Below, one piece after another: positions 41,970 through 52,132 of a stretch of 64,000 nucleotides of DNA. Made by a program: the position numbers and the translations under genes. Location: positions 62,001-126,000 of the forward strand of contig NZ_JARHTQ010000008.1 of NCBI RefSeq assembly GCF_029223525.1, written 5' to 3'. The DNA is from Streptantibioticus ferralitis (GTDB lineage: Bacteria > Actinomycetota > Actinomycetes > Streptomycetales > Streptomycetaceae). Each line of letters starts with the position of its first letter. Within the stretch, counting starts at the first letter, position 1. The notes beneath the pieces were generated by a model, which searched no databases, was not told the DNA's origin, and was given only the letters and a program-made list of their open reading frames with translations.

Positions 41970-42050
41970 GCAGCTCCCTCGTCCAGGCTCGGTTCGCGAT
42001 CAATGCGTCGGACCGTGTCCATGGTGCTAACGGGACGGGTGGGTGTCAGG

Positions 42051-42392
42051 CTACTTTCGTCCCCCCACCTGAATTCCGGCCATTCGCGCCCACTCGTAAG
42101 GACCGGTACGGACCTTGGCCGCGAACTCGCCGTCGAAGTCCTCATGAACGGTGATATCGGACAGTTCGACCGCACGCTTGGCGATGTCGTACGAGGGGGC
42201 CACCAGGTCGCCCCACTCGCCGTCCTCGCCGACCAGGACGATGCGGGTGCCGATCTCGCCGATGTAGGCGATCTGGCCTTCGGCGCTGCCGCCGTGGGCG
42301 CGCGCGAAGGCGCCGATCTGCTGGGCGAGTTTGTGTGCGCGGCGCTCGGCGCGGGCGTCGGGCGTGCTGTGCGGGGCCTCGGTCTCTGCCAT
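42051..42392 (-). CDS. Conserved small actinobacterial protein of unknown function
   Basis: 113 residues from ATG 42392 (a GTG six bases earlier is possible). It is soluble, with an acidic C-terminal half and a compact pattern, GQIAYIGEIGTRIVLVGEDGEWGDLVAPSYDIAKRAVELSDITVHEDFD, that looks like a small alpha/beta fold. It stands between the GS-like gene and ctaB on the same strand, 57 bp after the ctaB stop. Function not known. Confidence 0.75.
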   Translation of the reverse strand: MAETEAPHSTPDARAERRAHKLAQQIGAFARAHGGSAEGQIAYIGEIGTRIVLVGEDGEWGDLVAPSYDIAKRAVELSDITVHEDFDGEFAAKVRTGPYEWARMAGIQVGGRK

Positions 42393-42449
42393 GAACACAA
42401 TGCTACCCGCGAGTAATTAATGGCGGAAGAGCGACCGGAAAAGGGTGTC

Positions 42450-43394
42450 TCAGCGCACGAAGGGGTCCACGGCGACCACCACGAACAGCAGCGTCGCGTA
42501 GGTGATCGACCAGTGGAACAGCCGCATTTCCTTCAGCTTGGGGCCGGTCACGCCCTTCTTCGCCCGGGAGTACAGCGCGTGCGCCTCCTGCAGCCAGAAG
42601 CCGCCGAGCAGCGCCGCCGCCGCCGGGTACAGCCAGCCCGTGGCACCCAGCGGCCACCACAGGGTCAGCGAGACCAGCACCATCACCCAGCTGTAGATGA
42701 CGATCTGCTTGGCGACGACGAGGTTGCCCGCGACCACCGGCAGCATGGGCACGCCCACCCGCGCGTAGTCGTCCTTGACCTTCATCGACAGCGGCCAGTA
42801 GTGCGGCGGCGTCCAGAAGAACAGGACCAGGAAGAGGACGAACGGCGGCCAGGCGAGCTCGTTACGGACCGCGGACCAGCCGATGAACACCTGCATACAG
42901 CCGGCGACGCCGCCCCACACGATGTTCTGCGTGGTGCGACGTTTCAGACCCAGCGTGTAGACGAAGACGTAGTAGAGGATGGCCGTGAGCGACAGTGCGG
43001 CGGAAAGCCAGTTGACAAGGAAGCCGAACCAGGCGGTCGAGATCACCGAGAGGGAGATGCCGAAGACCAGGCACTCGCGCGGCGAGACCATGCCGGTGAC
43101 CAGCGGACGCTGCTCGGTGCGGTGCATCAGCGCGTCGATGTCGCGGTCGATGTACATGTTGAGGGCGTTCGCACCGCCCGCCGACATGTAGCCGCCGACC
43201 ATCGTCGTCAGCACCAGCCACATGTCCGGGACGCCGTTCGCGGCCAGGAACATCACCGGCACCGTGGTGATCAGCAGCAGCTCGATGATGCGCGGCTTGG
43301 TCAGCTCCACGAACGCCTTGACCCGGGCCCCGAACGGCCGGTGCCCAGGGCTCGTCCCGACGACCCCTGGGGGTCGGGTTTCGACGGCCGTCAC
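42450..43394 (-). CDS. ctaB: Protoheme IX farnesyltransferase (heme O synthase)
   Basis: CtaB/Cox10 adds the farnesyl group to heme b, the step before CtaA. From GTG 43394 (GAGGTG just upstream) it is 314 residues, nine helices. The prenyl-diphosphate site is [23 protein letters not shown]; the second motif is [28 protein letters not shown], and [14 protein letters not shown] is typical. Longer upstream readings run through promoter DNA and the transketolase gene and are rejected. Divergent from tkt. Confidence 0.95.
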   Translation of the reverse strand: MTAVETRPPGVVGTSPGHRPFGARVKAFVELTKPRIIELLLITTVPVMFLAANGVPDMWLVLTTMVGGYMSAGGANALNMYIDRDIDALMHRTEQRPLVTGMVSPRECLVFGISLSVISTAWFGFLVNWLSAALSLTAILYYVFVYTLGLKRRTTQNIVWGGVAGCMQVFIGWSAVRNELAWPPFVLFLVLFFWTPPHYWPLSMKVKDDYARVGVPMLPVVAGNLVVAKQIVIYSWVMVLVSLTLWWPLGATGWLYPAAAALLGGFWLQEAHALYSRAKKGVTGPKLKEMRLFHWSITYATLLFVVVAVDPFVR

Positions 43395-43775
43395 GAACAC
43401 CTCTGAGAGGAAGAAAGACCAGCAAGGCCCTCCCAGTTGTGAAGACCGGGTAAGTCCCTGCGCGTACCACGCCACTCTAGACGTTGCTGTTACATGACCT
43501 GCCGCGGGGGGCACCCGTGTTGACGGGCGGGGGCCGGCGCGGCTTCGAAGGTGACATTCACAGCGCCGTTCTGCGCACTCCGCCGGGCGGAACGGCCCCC
43601 GATGAACCAGGCTTGAACCGACGGGACAGAATATGTACCGGGAATGAACAAAGTGGGACTCTCGTTGCCTGAGACGTAGCCGAACGCCTGCCCGCACAAG
43701 GGTAGGCTCGAAATCGCCGGTGGCCGCAAGGGCTGACTGGCGTTGCAGACATGTGGAGAGGAGCCCTGACCCAGG
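43395..43775. promoter_or_regulatory. Divergent promoter region of ctaB and tkt
   Basis: 381 bases without a credible gene. The tkt end carries GGAGAGGAG (43755-43763) twelve bases before the GTG, and TAGGCT near 43703 as a possible -10. ACAGAATATG near 43628 is an A/T-rich stretch. I see no clear palindromic operator. Confidence 0.5.
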
Positions 43776-45854
43776 GTGAGCACGCAGCCGACCACCGCAG
43801 ACCTCGACTGGACCGATCTGGACAAGCGGGCAGTAGACACCGCCCGGGTTCTGGCCATGGACTCCGTCCAGAAGGTCGGAAACGGCCATCCGGGCACGGC
43901 CATGAGCCTGGCACCCGCCGCCTACCTGCTGTTCCAGAAGCTGATGCGGCACGACCCCGCCGACCCCGACTGGACGGGCCGTGACCGGTTCGTCCTGTCC
44001 TGCGGTCACACCAGCCTGACCCTCTACATCCAGCTCTACCTGTCGGGTTACGGCCTCGAACTCGACGACCTGAAGGCCTTCCGCACCTGGGGCTCGCGTA
44101 CCCCGGGCCACCCCGAGCACGGCCACACCGCGGGCGTCGAGACCACCACCGGTCCGCTCGGCCAGGGCATCGCCAACGCGGTCGGCATGGCGATGGCCGC
44201 CCGCTACGAGCGCGGCCTGTTCGACCCGGAGGCCCCGGCGGGCGAGTCCCCCTTCGACCACACGATCTGGGCCATCGTCTCCGACGGTGACCTGGAAGAG
44301 GGCGTCTCCGCGGAGGCGTCCTCGCTCGCCGGCCACCAGAAGCTCGGCAACCTGGTCGCGCTCTACGACGACAACCACATCTCCATCGAGGGCGACACCG
44401 AGACGGCCTTCAGCGAGGACGTCGCCAAGCGCTACGAGGCGTACGGCTGGCACGTGCAGCACGTCGCGCAGTCCGCCGACGGCGACATCGACGTCCACAC
44501 GCTGTACCAGGCGCTGAAGGCGGCTCAGGCCGAGACCGAGCGCCCCTCGCTGATCGTCGCCCGTACCATCATCGCCTGGCCGGCCCCGGACGCCCAGAAC
44601 ACCGCCGCCGCGCACGGCTCCGCGCTCGGCGACGAGGAGGTCGCCGCCACCAAGCGGGTGCTGGGCTTCGACCCCGAGAAGCACTTCGAGGTCACCCCCG
44701 AGGTGCTGGCGCACGCCCGTGCGGTCGCCGACCGCGGTCGCGAGGCGCACAGCAACTGGAGCAAGCGGTTCGAGGAGTGGCGCACCGCCAACCCCGAGCG
44801 CGCCGCCGAGTTCGACCGCATCGCCGCGGGCGAACTGCCCTCCGGCTGGGAGCAGTCGCTGCCGTCCTTCGCCCCCGGCAAGGCGGTCGCGACCCGCAAG
44901 GCCTCCGGTGAGGTGCTCAAGGCGCTGGGCACGGTGATCCCCGAACTGTGGGGCGGCTCGGCCGACTTGGCCGGCTCCAACAACACCACCATCGACGCCT
45001 CGTCGTCCTTCCTCCCGGCGGACAACCCGCTGCCGGAGGCCAGCCCGTACGGCCGTACCGTGCACTTCGGCATCCGCGAGCACGCCATGGGCTCGACCAT
45101 GAACGGCATCGCGCTGCACGGCAACACCCGTGTCTACGGCGGCACTTTCCTGGTCTTCTCCGACTACATGCGCCCGGCCGTCCGGCTGGCCGCGCTGATG
45201 AAGCTGCCGGTCACCTACGTGTGGACGCACGACTCCATCGGCCTCGGCGAGGACGGCCCGACCCACCAGCCGGTCGAGCAGATGGCCGCGCTGCGCGCCA
45301 TCCCCGGGCTGAACATGGTCCGCCCGGCCGACGCCAACGAGACCACGATCGCCTGGCGCGAGATCCTGCGCCGCCACTCCGCCAAGCCGGCCCCGCACGG
45401 CCTGGCGCTGACCCGGCAGAACGTCCCGACCTACGAGGCCAACGAGGACGCGGCCAAGGGCGGTTACGTCCTGCTCGACGCCGAGGGCGGGCAGGCGCAG
45501 GTCGTCCTGATCGGCACCGGTTCCGAGGTCCAGCTGGCGGTCGAGGCCCGCGCGGTGCTGCAGGCCGAGGGCATCCCGACCCGGGTGGTCTCGATGCCGT
45601 CGGTGGAGTGGTTCGAGGAGCAGGACCAGGCGTACCGCGACCACGTGCTGCCGCCCAACGTCAAGGCGCGGGTGGCGGTTGAGGCCGGCATCGGCCTGAC
45701 CTGGCACAGGTTCGTCGGTGCCGACGGACGGATCGTCAGCCTGGAGCACTTCGGCGCCTCCGCCGACTACAAGGTGCTGTACCGGGAGTTCGGGATCACC
45801 TCCGACGCCGTCGTCGACGCCGCCCGCGACTCCATCGCCGCCGCGAACCGCTGA
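43776..45854 (+). CDS. tkt: Transketolase
   Basis: A 692-residue TPP enzyme of the non-oxidative pentose phosphate branch. Motifs: [40 protein letters not shown], the TPP site [32 protein letters not shown], the pyrimidine domain [19 protein letters not shown], and [22 protein letters not shown] start. First gene of tkt-tal-zwf-opcA-pgl, which joins both branches of the pathway in one transcript. Confidence 0.97.
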   Translation: MSTQPTTADLDWTDLDKRAVDTARVLAMDSVQKVGNGHPGTAMSLAPAAYLLFQKLMRHDPADPDWTGRDRFVLSCGHTSLTLYIQLYLSGYGLELDDLKAFRTWGSRTPGHPEHGHTAGVETTTGPLGQGIANAVGMAMAARYERGLFDPEAPAGESPFDHTIWAIVSDGDLEEGVSAEASSLAGHQKLGNLVALYDDNHISIEGDTETAFSEDVAKRYEAYGWHVQHVAQSADGDIDVHTLYQALKAAQAETERPSLIVARTIIAWPAPDAQNTAAAHGSALGDEEVAATKRVLGFDPEKHFEVTPEVLAHARAVADRGREAHSNWSKRFEEWRTANPERAAEFDRIAAGELPSGWEQSLPSFAPGKAVATRKASGEVLKALGTVIPELWGGSADLAGSNNTTIDASSSFLPADNPLPEASPYGRTVHFGIREHAMGSTMNGIALHGNTRVYGGTFLVFSDYMRPAVRLAALMKLPVTYVWTHDSIGLGEDGPTHQPVEQMAALRAIPGLNMVRPADANETTIAWREILRRHSAKPAPHGLALTRQNVPTYEANEDAAKGGYVLLDAEGGQAQVVLIGTGSEVQLAVEARAVLQAEGIPTRVVSMPSVEWFEEQDQAYRDHVLPPNVKARVAVEAGIGLTWHRFVGADGRIVSLEHFGASADYKVLYREFGITSDAVVDAARDSIAAANR

Positions 45855-45888
45855 TCTCTCAACGACCTTACGAGGAGATGCAAGACCT

Positions 45889-47007
45889 ATGACAGACGCA
45901 CTCAAGCGCCTCTCCGACGAAGGCGTCGCGATCTGGCTGGACGACCTGTCGCGCAAGCGGATCACCTCCGGCAACCTCGCCGAGCTGATCGACGCCAGCC
46001 ATGTCGTCGGTGTCACCACCAACCCGTCCATCTTCCAGAAGGCGATCTCCGGGGGCGACGGCTACGAGGAGCAGCTCGCCGACCTCGCCGCCCGCAGGGT
46101 CACCGTCGACGAGGCCATCCGCATGATCACCACGGCGGACGTCCGCGACGCCGCCGACATCCTGCGCCCGGTCTTCGACGCCACCGACGGCCAGGACGGC
46201 CGGGTGTCCATCGAGGTCGACCCGCGGCTGGCGCACCAGACCCGGCCGACGATCGCCGAGGCCAAGCAGCTGGCGTGGCTGGTGGACCGGCCGAACACAC
46301 TCATCAAGATCCCGGCGACCAAGGCGGGCCTGCCCGCGATCACCGAGGTCATCGGCCGGGGCATCAGCGTCAACGTCACGCTGATCTTCTCCCTGGAGCG
46401 GTACCGCGAGGTCATGGACGCCTACCTGGCCGGTCTGGAGAAGGCCAAGGCCGCCGGGCAGGACCTGTCCAAGATCCGTTCCGTCGCCTCGTTCTTCGTG
46501 TCCCGGGTGGACACCGAGATCGACAAGCGCCTGGACAAGATCGGCACCGACGAGGCCAAGGCGCTGCGCGGCAAGGCGGCACTGGCCAACGCCCGGCTCG
46601 CCTACCAGGCGTACGAGGAGGTGTTCTCCGGCGAGCGCTGGGAGGCGCTGGAGAACGCAGGTGCGAACAAGCAGCGTCCGCTGTGGGCCTCGACCGGCGT
46701 CAAGGACCCGGCGTACCCGGACACCCTGTACGTGACCGAGCTGGTCGCCCCCAACACGGTCAACACCATGCCGGAGGCGACCCTGCTGGCCACCGCCGAC
46801 CATGGCGAGATCACCGGCGACACGATCCAGGGCACCTACGAGCAGGCCAAGGCCGACCTCGACGCGCTGGAGGCGCTCGGCATCTCCTACGACGACGTGG
46901 TCCAGCTGCTCGAGGACGAGGGCGTGGAGAAGTTCGAGGCGTCCTGGAACGACCTGCTCAAGTCCACCGAGGCGGAGCTCAACCGTCTCACCCCTTCGGA
47001 GGCGTGA
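45889..47007 (+). CDS. tal: Transaldolase
   Basis: A 372-residue transaldolase of the long actinobacterial type. ATG 45889 follows CGAGGAG at eleven-base spacing. The start [24 protein letters not shown] and [25 protein letters not shown] fit the family. The Schiff-base lysine is in [13 protein letters not shown], and [12 protein letters not shown]-like [21 protein letters not shown] follows. It exchanges dihydroxyacetone units between sugar phosphates. 34 bp after tkt; its stop overlaps a GTG before zwf. Confidence 0.97.
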   Translation: MTDALKRLSDEGVAIWLDDLSRKRITSGNLAELIDASHVVGVTTNPSIFQKAISGGDGYEEQLADLAARRVTVDEAIRMITTADVRDAADILRPVFDATDGQDGRVSIEVDPRLAHQTRPTIAEAKQLAWLVDRPNTLIKIPATKAGLPAITEVIGRGISVNVTLIFSLERYREVMDAYLAGLEKAKAAGQDLSKIRSVASFFVSRVDTEIDKRLDKIGTDEAKALRGKAALANARLAYQAYEEVFSGERWEALENAGANKQRPLWASTGVKDPAYPDTLYVTELVAPNTVNTMPEATLLATADHGEITGDTIQGTYEQAKADLDALEALGISYDDVVQLLEDEGVEKFEASWNDLLKSTEAELNRLTPSEA

Positions 47008-47012
47008 GAAAA

Positions 47013-48539
47013 GTGAGCACCAGCAGCAATCCGCTGCGTGACCCCCAGGACCGGCGGCTCCCGCGCATCGCGGGGCCGTCCGGCCTGGTCATCTTCGGCG
47101 TCACAGGCGATCTGTCGCGTAAGAAGCTGATGCCCGCGGTCTACGACCTCGCCAACCGCGGATTGCTGCCGCCGGGCTTCTCGCTCGTCGGCTTCGCCCG
47201 CCGCGACTGGGAGGACGAGGACTTCGCCCAGGTCGTACACGACGCGGTCAAGGAGCACGCCCGGACCCCGTTCCGCGAGGAGGTCTGGCAGCAGCTCGCG
47301 GAGGGCTTCCGGTTCGTACCCGGTGAGTTCGACGACGACAACTCCTTCGAGGCGCTGCGCGCCACCATCGACGAGCTGGACAAGGCGCGCGGTACCGGCG
47401 GCAACTTCGCCTTCTACCTCTCCGTACCGCCGAAGTTCTTCCCCAAGGTCGTCCAGCAGCTCAAGAAGCACGGACTGTCCCAGGGCCAGGGCGACTCCTG
47501 GCGGCGCGCGGTCATCGAGAAGCCGTTCGGCCACGATCTGGCCAGTGCCCAGGAGCTCAACCGGGTCGTCCACGAGGTCTTCGAACCGGTCGACGTCTTC
47601 CGGATCGACCACTACCTGGGCAAGGAGACGGTCCAGAACATCCTGGCGCTGCGTTTCGCCAACACGATGTTCGAGCCGATCTGGAACCGGTCGTACGTCG
47701 ACCACGTGCAGATCACCATGGCCGAGGACATCGGCATCGGCGGCCGGGCCGGGTACTACGACGGCATCGGCGCGGCCCGTGACGTCATCCAGAACCACCT
47801 GCTGCAGCTGCTGGCGCTGACCGCGATGGAGGAGCCCGGCTCCTTCCACCCCAAGGCGCTGGTGACCGAGAAGCTGAAGGTGCTCAGCGCCGTCGAGCTG
47901 CCGGAGGACCTGGGCAGGTACACCGTGCGCGGCCAGTACGCGCACGCCTGGCAGGGTGGCGAGGAGGTGCTCGGCTATCTGGAGGAAGAGGGCATCGACC
48001 CCAAGTCGAAGACCGACACCTACGCCGCCATCAAGCTGACCATCAACAACCGCCGCTGGGCGGGCGTCCCGTTCTACCTGCGCACCGGCAAGCGGCTCGG
48101 CCGCCGGGTCACCGAGATCGCGGTGGTCTTCAAGCGGGCGCCCTACCTTCCGTTCGAGTCCGGCGCCACCGAGGAGCTCGGGCAGAACGCGCTGGTCATC
48201 CGGGTCCAGCCGGACGAGGGCATCACGGTGCGGTTCGGCTCCAAGGTGCCGGGCACCTCGATGGAGGTCCGCGACGTGACGATGGACTTCGCTTACGGCG
48301 AGTCCTTCACCGAGTCCAGCCCGGAGGCGTACGAGCGCCTGCTGCTGGACGTCCTGCTCGGCGACGCCAACCTCTTCCCGCGCCACCAGGAGGTCGAGCT
48401 CTCCTGGATGATCCTCGACCCGATCGAGGAGCACTGGGAGAAGCACGGCAGGCCCGCCCAGTACCCCGCCGGAACCTGGGGACCGGTGGAGGCGGACGAG
48501 ATGCTCGCACGAGACGGCAGGAGCTGGCGCCGGCCATGA
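47013..48539 (+). CDS. zwf: Glucose-6-phosphate dehydrogenase
   Basis: A 508-residue NADP-linked first enzyme of the oxidative pentose phosphate branch. GTG 47013 is chosen because the GGAGG at the tal end is correctly spaced; the GTG at 47004 is too close. Visible: nucleotide loop VIFGVTGDLSRKKL, the catalytic FRIDHYLGKETVQNILALRFAN, VIEKPFG and RWAGVPFYLRTGKRL. The following gene encodes OpcA, its activator in actinobacteria. Confidence 0.97.
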   Translation: MSTSSNPLRDPQDRRLPRIAGPSGLVIFGVTGDLSRKKLMPAVYDLANRGLLPPGFSLVGFARRDWEDEDFAQVVHDAVKEHARTPFREEVWQQLAEGFRFVPGEFDDDNSFEALRATIDELDKARGTGGNFAFYLSVPPKFFPKVVQQLKKHGLSQGQGDSWRRAVIEKPFGHDLASAQELNRVVHEVFEPVDVFRIDHYLGKETVQNILALRFANTMFEPIWNRSYVDHVQITMAEDIGIGGRAGYYDGIGAARDVIQNHLLQLLALTAMEEPGSFHPKALVTEKLKVLSAVELPEDLGRYTVRGQYAHAWQGGEEVLGYLEEEGIDPKSKTDTYAAIKLTINNRRWAGVPFYLRTGKRLGRRVTEIAVVFKRAPYLPFESGATEELGQNALVIRVQPDEGITVRFGSKVPGTSMEVRDVTMDFAYGESFTESSPEAYERLLLDVLLGDANLFPRHQEVELSWMILDPIEEHWEKHGRPAQYPAGTWGPVEADEMLARDGRSWRRP

Positions 48540-49591
48540 AGATCGATCTCACCAACACCACCTCGTCGAAGATCAACGCGGGCCTCATCGAAGCCCGCCG
48601 GGCGATCGGCACCCCGGCGGTCGGCATGGTGCTCACCCTGGTCATTGTCACCGACGAGGGCAACGCCTACGACGCTCTCAAGGCCGCGGGGGACGCCTCC
48701 CGCGAGCACCCGTCGCGCACCCTGGTCGTCATCAAGCGGCCGGGCCGCACCCCGCGGGACCGTGCCAAGTCCCGGTTGGACGCCGAGGTCCGGGTGGGCT
48801 CCGACGCGGGCACCGGCGAGACCGTACTGCTGCGGCTGCACGGCGAGCTGGCCAACCACGCCGAGGCGGTGGTCCTGCCGCTGCTGCTGCCGGACGCGCC
48901 GGTCGTGGTGTGGTGGCCGGAGGAGGCGCCGGAGAAGCCCGCGGAGGACCCGCTGGGCAAGCTGGCCCAGCGCCGGATCACCGACGCCGCGTCGGCCGAG
49001 GACCCGGTCGGCGCGCTGGGGGTGCGCGCCGGTTCCTACTCCCCCGGCGACACCGATCTGGCCTGGACCCGGATCACCCCGTGGCGCAGCATGCTGGCCG
49101 CCGCGCTGGACCAGAGGCACTCGGCCATCAGCGCAGCGGAGGTCGAGGGCGAGCCGTACAACCCGAGCACCGAGCTGCTCGGCATGTGGCTCGCCGATCG
49201 GCTGAAGGTGCCGGTCGCGCGCAAGGTCTCGGACGGTCCTGGGCTGACCGCCGTACGGCTGGACACCGCGGACGGTGCCATCTCCCTGGACCGCGCCGAC
49301 GGCGCGCTGGCGGAGCTGGCGATGCCCGGTCAGCCGGACCGCCATGTGGCGCTCAAGCGGCGGGAGACCGCCGAGCTGATCGCCGAGGAGCTGCGCCGTC
49401 TCGACCCGGACGAGATCTACAAGTCCGCTGTGCAGTTCGGCGTGGAGCGACTGAAGTTCGACCGGTCGCAGGAGGATTCGGCGACCCGGCCGCTGCCGGA
49501 CGAGGACGAGCAGAAGGCCGCCGCGCCCGCCAAGAAGAGCGCGGCTACGGCCAAGAAGGCGGCCGGCTCGGCCGCGGGGAAGTCGAAGTGA
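48536..49591 (+). CDS. opcA: Glucose-6-phosphate dehydrogenase assembly protein OpcA
   Basis: A 351-residue OpcA, needed for full Zwf activity in actinobacteria and cyanobacteria. It has MKIDLTNTTSSKINAGLIEARR at the start, VVVWWPEEAPEKPAEDPLG, and SYSPGDTDLAWTRITPWRSMLAAALDQ. The last 25 residues are Lys/Ala-rich (PAKKSAATAKKAAGSAAGK), resembling histone-like tails and beyond the usual domain. ATG overlaps the zwf stop (ATGA); the stop overlaps pgl (GTGA). Confidence 0.94.
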   Translation: MKIDLTNTTSSKINAGLIEARRAIGTPAVGMVLTLVIVTDEGNAYDALKAAGDASREHPSRTLVVIKRPGRTPRDRAKSRLDAEVRVGSDAGTGETVLLRLHGELANHAEAVVLPLLLPDAPVVVWWPEEAPEKPAEDPLGKLAQRRITDAASAEDPVGALGVRAGSYSPGDTDLAWTRITPWRSMLAAALDQRHSAISAAEVEGEPYNPSTELLGMWLADRLKVPVARKVSDGPGLTAVRLDTADGAISLDRADGALAELAMPGQPDRHVALKRRETAELIAEELRRLDPDEIYKSAVQFGVERLKFDRSQEDSATRPLPDEDEQKAAAPAKKSAATAKKAAGSAAGKSK

Positions 49592-50394
49592 CCACGCCTC
49601 AGGTCGTGGTGCACCGCGACAAGGATCTGATGGCGCAGGCCGCGGCGGCCCGGGTGATCACGAAGGTCGTGGACGCCCAGGCCGCTCGCGGCTCGGCCAG
49701 CCTGGTGCTCACCGGCGGGCGCAACGGCAACGCGCTGCTGGCGGCGCTCGCCGGGGCCCCGGCGCGGGACGCGGTGGACTGGTCGCGGCTCGACCTGTGG
49801 TGGGGCGACGAACGGTTCCTGCCGGAGGGCGACCCGGACCGCAATGTCACCCAGGCCCGTGCGGCGCTGCTCGACGCCGTCCCGCTGGACCCGGCCAGGG
49901 TGCACCCGATGCCCGCCTCAGACGGCCTGTTCGGCAACGACGTGGACGCCGCCGCGGAGGCGTACGCCGAGGAGTTGGCCACGGCGGCGGGCCCGCAGAT
50001 CGCATCACCACCGGCTGGCGCCGGGGGCGGCCCGGTGCCGGCGTTCGACGTGCTGATGCTGGGCGTCGGCCCCGACACCCATGTCGCGTCGCTCTTTCCG
50101 GAGCACCCGGGCGTACGGGAGACCGAGCGGACCGTCATCGGGGTGCGCGGTGCGCCCAAGCCGCCGCCGACCCGTATCTCGCTGACGCTTCCGGCGATCC
50201 GGGCGGCGCGTGAGGTGTGGCTGCTGGCGGCCGGTGAGGACAAGGCGAACGCGGCGGCGATCGCCCTGTCGGGCGCGGGCGAGATCCAGGCCCCGGCCGC
50301 CGGGGCGTACGGCAGCAGCAGGACGCTGTGGCTACTGGACCGGGCCGCCGCGGCCCAACTGCCCAAGCAGCTCTACCCGCCGGCTTCCGCCTGA
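49588..50394 (+). CDS. pgl: 6-phosphogluconolactonase
   Basis: A 268-residue hydrolase of 6-phosphogluconolactone, second step of the oxidative branch. It has SLVLTGGRNGNALLAAL, the substrate-binding LWWGDERFLPEGDPDRN and the signature DVLMLGVGPDTHVASLFPEHP. GTG start overlaps opcA. Last gene of the operon, followed by a strong hairpin. The 6-phosphogluconate dehydrogenase gene is not in this window. Confidence 0.95.
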   Translation: MTTPQVVVHRDKDLMAQAAAARVITKVVDAQAARGSASLVLTGGRNGNALLAALAGAPARDAVDWSRLDLWWGDERFLPEGDPDRNVTQARAALLDAVPLDPARVHPMPASDGLFGNDVDAAAEAYAEELATAAGPQIASPPAGAGGGPVPAFDVLMLGVGPDTHVASLFPEHPGVRETERTVIGVRGAPKPPPTRISLTLPAIRAAREVWLLAAGEDKANAAAIALSGAGEIQAPAAGAYGSSRTLWLLDRAAAAQLPKQLYPPASA

Positions 50395-50419
50395 CTTCTG
50401 CCGGAGGACGAGCCCGAAG

Positions 50420-50458
50420 AGAAGGGGTCCGGGGGGTATCACCCCCCGGACCCCTTCT
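50420..50458. terminator. Bidirectional terminator between pgl and rbpA
   Basis: AGAAGGGGTCCGGGGGG and CCCCCCGGACCCCTTCT form a perfect 17-bp stem around a TATCA loop. It lies between two convergent genes, 25 bp after pgl and 3 bp after rbpA, and probably ends both transcripts. Confidence 0.85.
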
Positions 50459-50461
50459 GTG

Positions 50462-50797
50462 TCAGATCTCGCCGCGGAGCTTCGCGAGCGCTTCGGCGAG
50501 GATCGCCTCACCGTCCGCGTCGCTGCGCCGCTCCCGTACATAGGCCAGGTGGGTCTTGTACGGCTCGGTGCGCGGCGGGTCCGGCGGGCTGTTCTCGTCC
50601 TGCCCGGCCGGGAAGCCGCAGCGGGGGCAGTCCCAGGTGTCCGGGATCTGCGCGTCACTGGCGAAGCTCGGCTGGGTCTCGTGCCCGTTCGAGCACCAGA
50701 AGGAGATGCGAAGACGCGGCGCGGACTCACCGCGCTCTGCCTCCCCCATCGGCCCCGCTCCGACCCGACTACCACGGATCGCGTTGCCACTTGCCAC
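50462..50797 (-). CDS. rbpA: RNA polymerase-binding protein RbpA
   Basis: A 111-residue actinobacterial transcription factor that binds RNA polymerase and the principal sigma factor and stabilises the open complex. It shows the N-terminal basic tail (NAIRGSRVGAGPMGEAERGE) and a zinc-type core with C35, H39, C57 and C60 (FWCSNGHE, WDCPRCG). The sigma-interacting C-terminal helix is KTHLAYVRERRSDADGEAILAEALAKLR. GTG start with GGGAG upstream. Confidence 0.9.
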   Translation of the reverse strand: MASGNAIRGSRVGAGPMGEAERGESAPRLRISFWCSNGHETQPSFASDAQIPDTWDCPRCGFPAGQDENSPPDPPRTEPYKTHLAYVRERRSDADGEAILAEALAKLRGEI

Positions 50798-50999
50798 GGT
50801 CGTAACTCCCTGCGTGATGGTGCTGCGAGGTCGTCCAGTTTACGGGGACCTTACGTCTCGTCCAGTGGCAGGCCTATGGCCGGGCGCCGCGAGGACGTCG
50901 TTCCATGATAAGCCGCCGAGGCGACGAGGCGTCAGTTATGCCCGAACGAGCGGGAGTAGGACGATCTGGGCGCTGTGTCCCCCAGCGGCCGCGGGCGGT

Positions 51000-51236
51000 T
51001 CAGTGCTGCAGCTTCAGCACCAGGCCGAGCCCGACAATGCACGCGAACCACAGCAAGCCGACGATGACGGTGATCCGGTCGAGGTTGCGCTCGGCCACCG
51101 AGGAACCGCCGACGGAGGACTGCATACCGCCACCGAACATATCGGAGAGGCCGCCGCCCTTGCCCTTGTGCATCAGGACCAGCAGCATCAGCAGCAGGCT
51201 GAAGACGATGAGGGCGATGGAGAACCCGATGACCAC
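51000..51236 (-). CDS. secG: Preprotein translocase subunit SecG
   Basis: A 78-residue SecG with two membrane helices (IGFSIALIVFSLLLMLLVLM and ITVIVGLLWFACIVGLGLVL). Between them is the conserved cytoplasmic loop HKGKGGGLSDMFGGGMQSSVGGSSVAERNLDR. It is the accessory subunit of SecYEG. GTG start, downstream of tpiA, as in many actinobacteria. The 202 bp between it and rbpA hold no gene I can support. Confidence 0.95.
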   Translation of the reverse strand: MVIGFSIALIVFSLLLMLLVLMHKGKGGGLSDMFGGGMQSSVGGSSVAERNLDRITVIVGLLWFACIVGLGLVLKLQH

Positions 51237-51281
51237 GGCTGGACCAACTCTCTCGGGGACGTAGAACGATGTAGAAGGGGC

Positions 51282-51319
51282 TCGGGGACCGGGCGGCGAG
51301 CTGCCGACCCAGTCCCCGA
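51282..51319 (-). terminator. Hairpin after tpiA
   Basis: TCGGGGAC and GTCCCCGA form an 8-bp stem around a 22-base, partly self-pairing loop in the tpiA-secG spacer. There is no T run. It may reduce read-through into secG. Confidence 0.5.
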
Positions 51320-51342
51320 CAGGGTACTTCGGAACGAGTCCG

Positions 51343-52128
51343 TCAGCCTACTGCCTGGTCACGGTAGCGGACGATCTTGACGAACTCCTCGGCGTCCAGC
51401 GAGGCACCGCCGACCAGCGCGCCGTCCACGTCGGGCTGCGCCATGATCGCGGCGATGTTGCCGGACTTCACCGAGCCGCCGTACTGGATGCGGACCTCGT
51501 CGGCCACCTCCTGGCCGTACAGCTCGGCCAGTCGGCCGCGGATCGCACCGCAGACCTCCTGCGCGTCCTCGGGCGTGGCGACCTCACCGGTGCCGATCGC
51601 CCACACCGGCTCGTACGCGATGACGATGGTGCGGGCCTGCTCGGCCGGGATGTCCTTCAACGCGCCGTCGACCTGGCCGAGGGTGTGGGAGACCTGGTTG
51701 CCCGCCTTGCGGACGTCCAGGCCCTCGCCCACGCACAGGATCGGGGTCAGCCCGTGCCGGTACGCGGCCTTCACCTTGGCGTTGACGAGTTCGTCGTCCT
51801 CGCGGTGGTACTGGCGGCGCTCGCTGTGGCCGATGACCACGAAAGCGCACTTGAGCTTGGCGAGCATGGCGCCGGAGATCTCACCGGTGTACGCGCCGGA
51901 GTCGTGCGCGGACAGGTCCTGCGCACCGTACTTGATCTTCAGCTTGTCACCGTCGACCAGCGTCTGCACGGACCGCAGGTCGGTGAACGGGGGCAGGACC
52001 GCGACCTCGACGGCCTCATAGTCCTTGTCCGCGAGGGCGAAGGCGAGCTTCTGGACGTGTGCGATGGCCTCAAGGTGGTTGAGGTTCATCTTCCAGTTGC
52101 CCGCCATGAGCGGAGTGCGAGTGCTCAC
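51343..52128 (-). CDS. tpiA: Triosephosphate isomerase
   Basis: A 261-residue TIM barrel interconverting dihydroxyacetone phosphate and glyceraldehyde 3-phosphate. Catalytic residues are Lys13 (AGNWKMN), His101 (VIGHSERR) and Glu173 ([11 protein letters not shown]); the phosphate loop [11 protein letters not shown] and GALVGGASL follow. GTG 52128 lies 4 bp after the pgk stop, so the pair is one transcript. Confidence 0.97.
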   Translation of the reverse strand: MSTRTPLMAGNWKMNLNHLEAIAHVQKLAFALADKDYEAVEVAVLPPFTDLRSVQTLVDGDKLKIKYGAQDLSAHDSGAYTGEISGAMLAKLKCAFVVIGHSERRQYHREDDELVNAKVKAAYRHGLTPILCVGEGLDVRKAGNQVSHTLGQVDGALKDIPAEQARTIVIAYEPVWAIGTGEVATPEDAQEVCGAIRGRLAELYGQEVADEVRIQYGGSVKSGNIAAIMAQPDVDGALVGGASLDAEEFVKIVRYRDQAVG

Positions 52129-52132
52129 TAGT

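Noticed and set aside
43395-46031. Upstream extension of ctaB to 1193 codons
   Set aside because: The extension runs antisense through the transketolase gene; the GTG at 43394 has a ribosome site and gives the family length.
46275-47012. N-terminal extension of zwf through tal
   Set aside because: The extra part is a frame-shifted reading of tal; the GTG at 47013 fits the GGAGG at the tal end.
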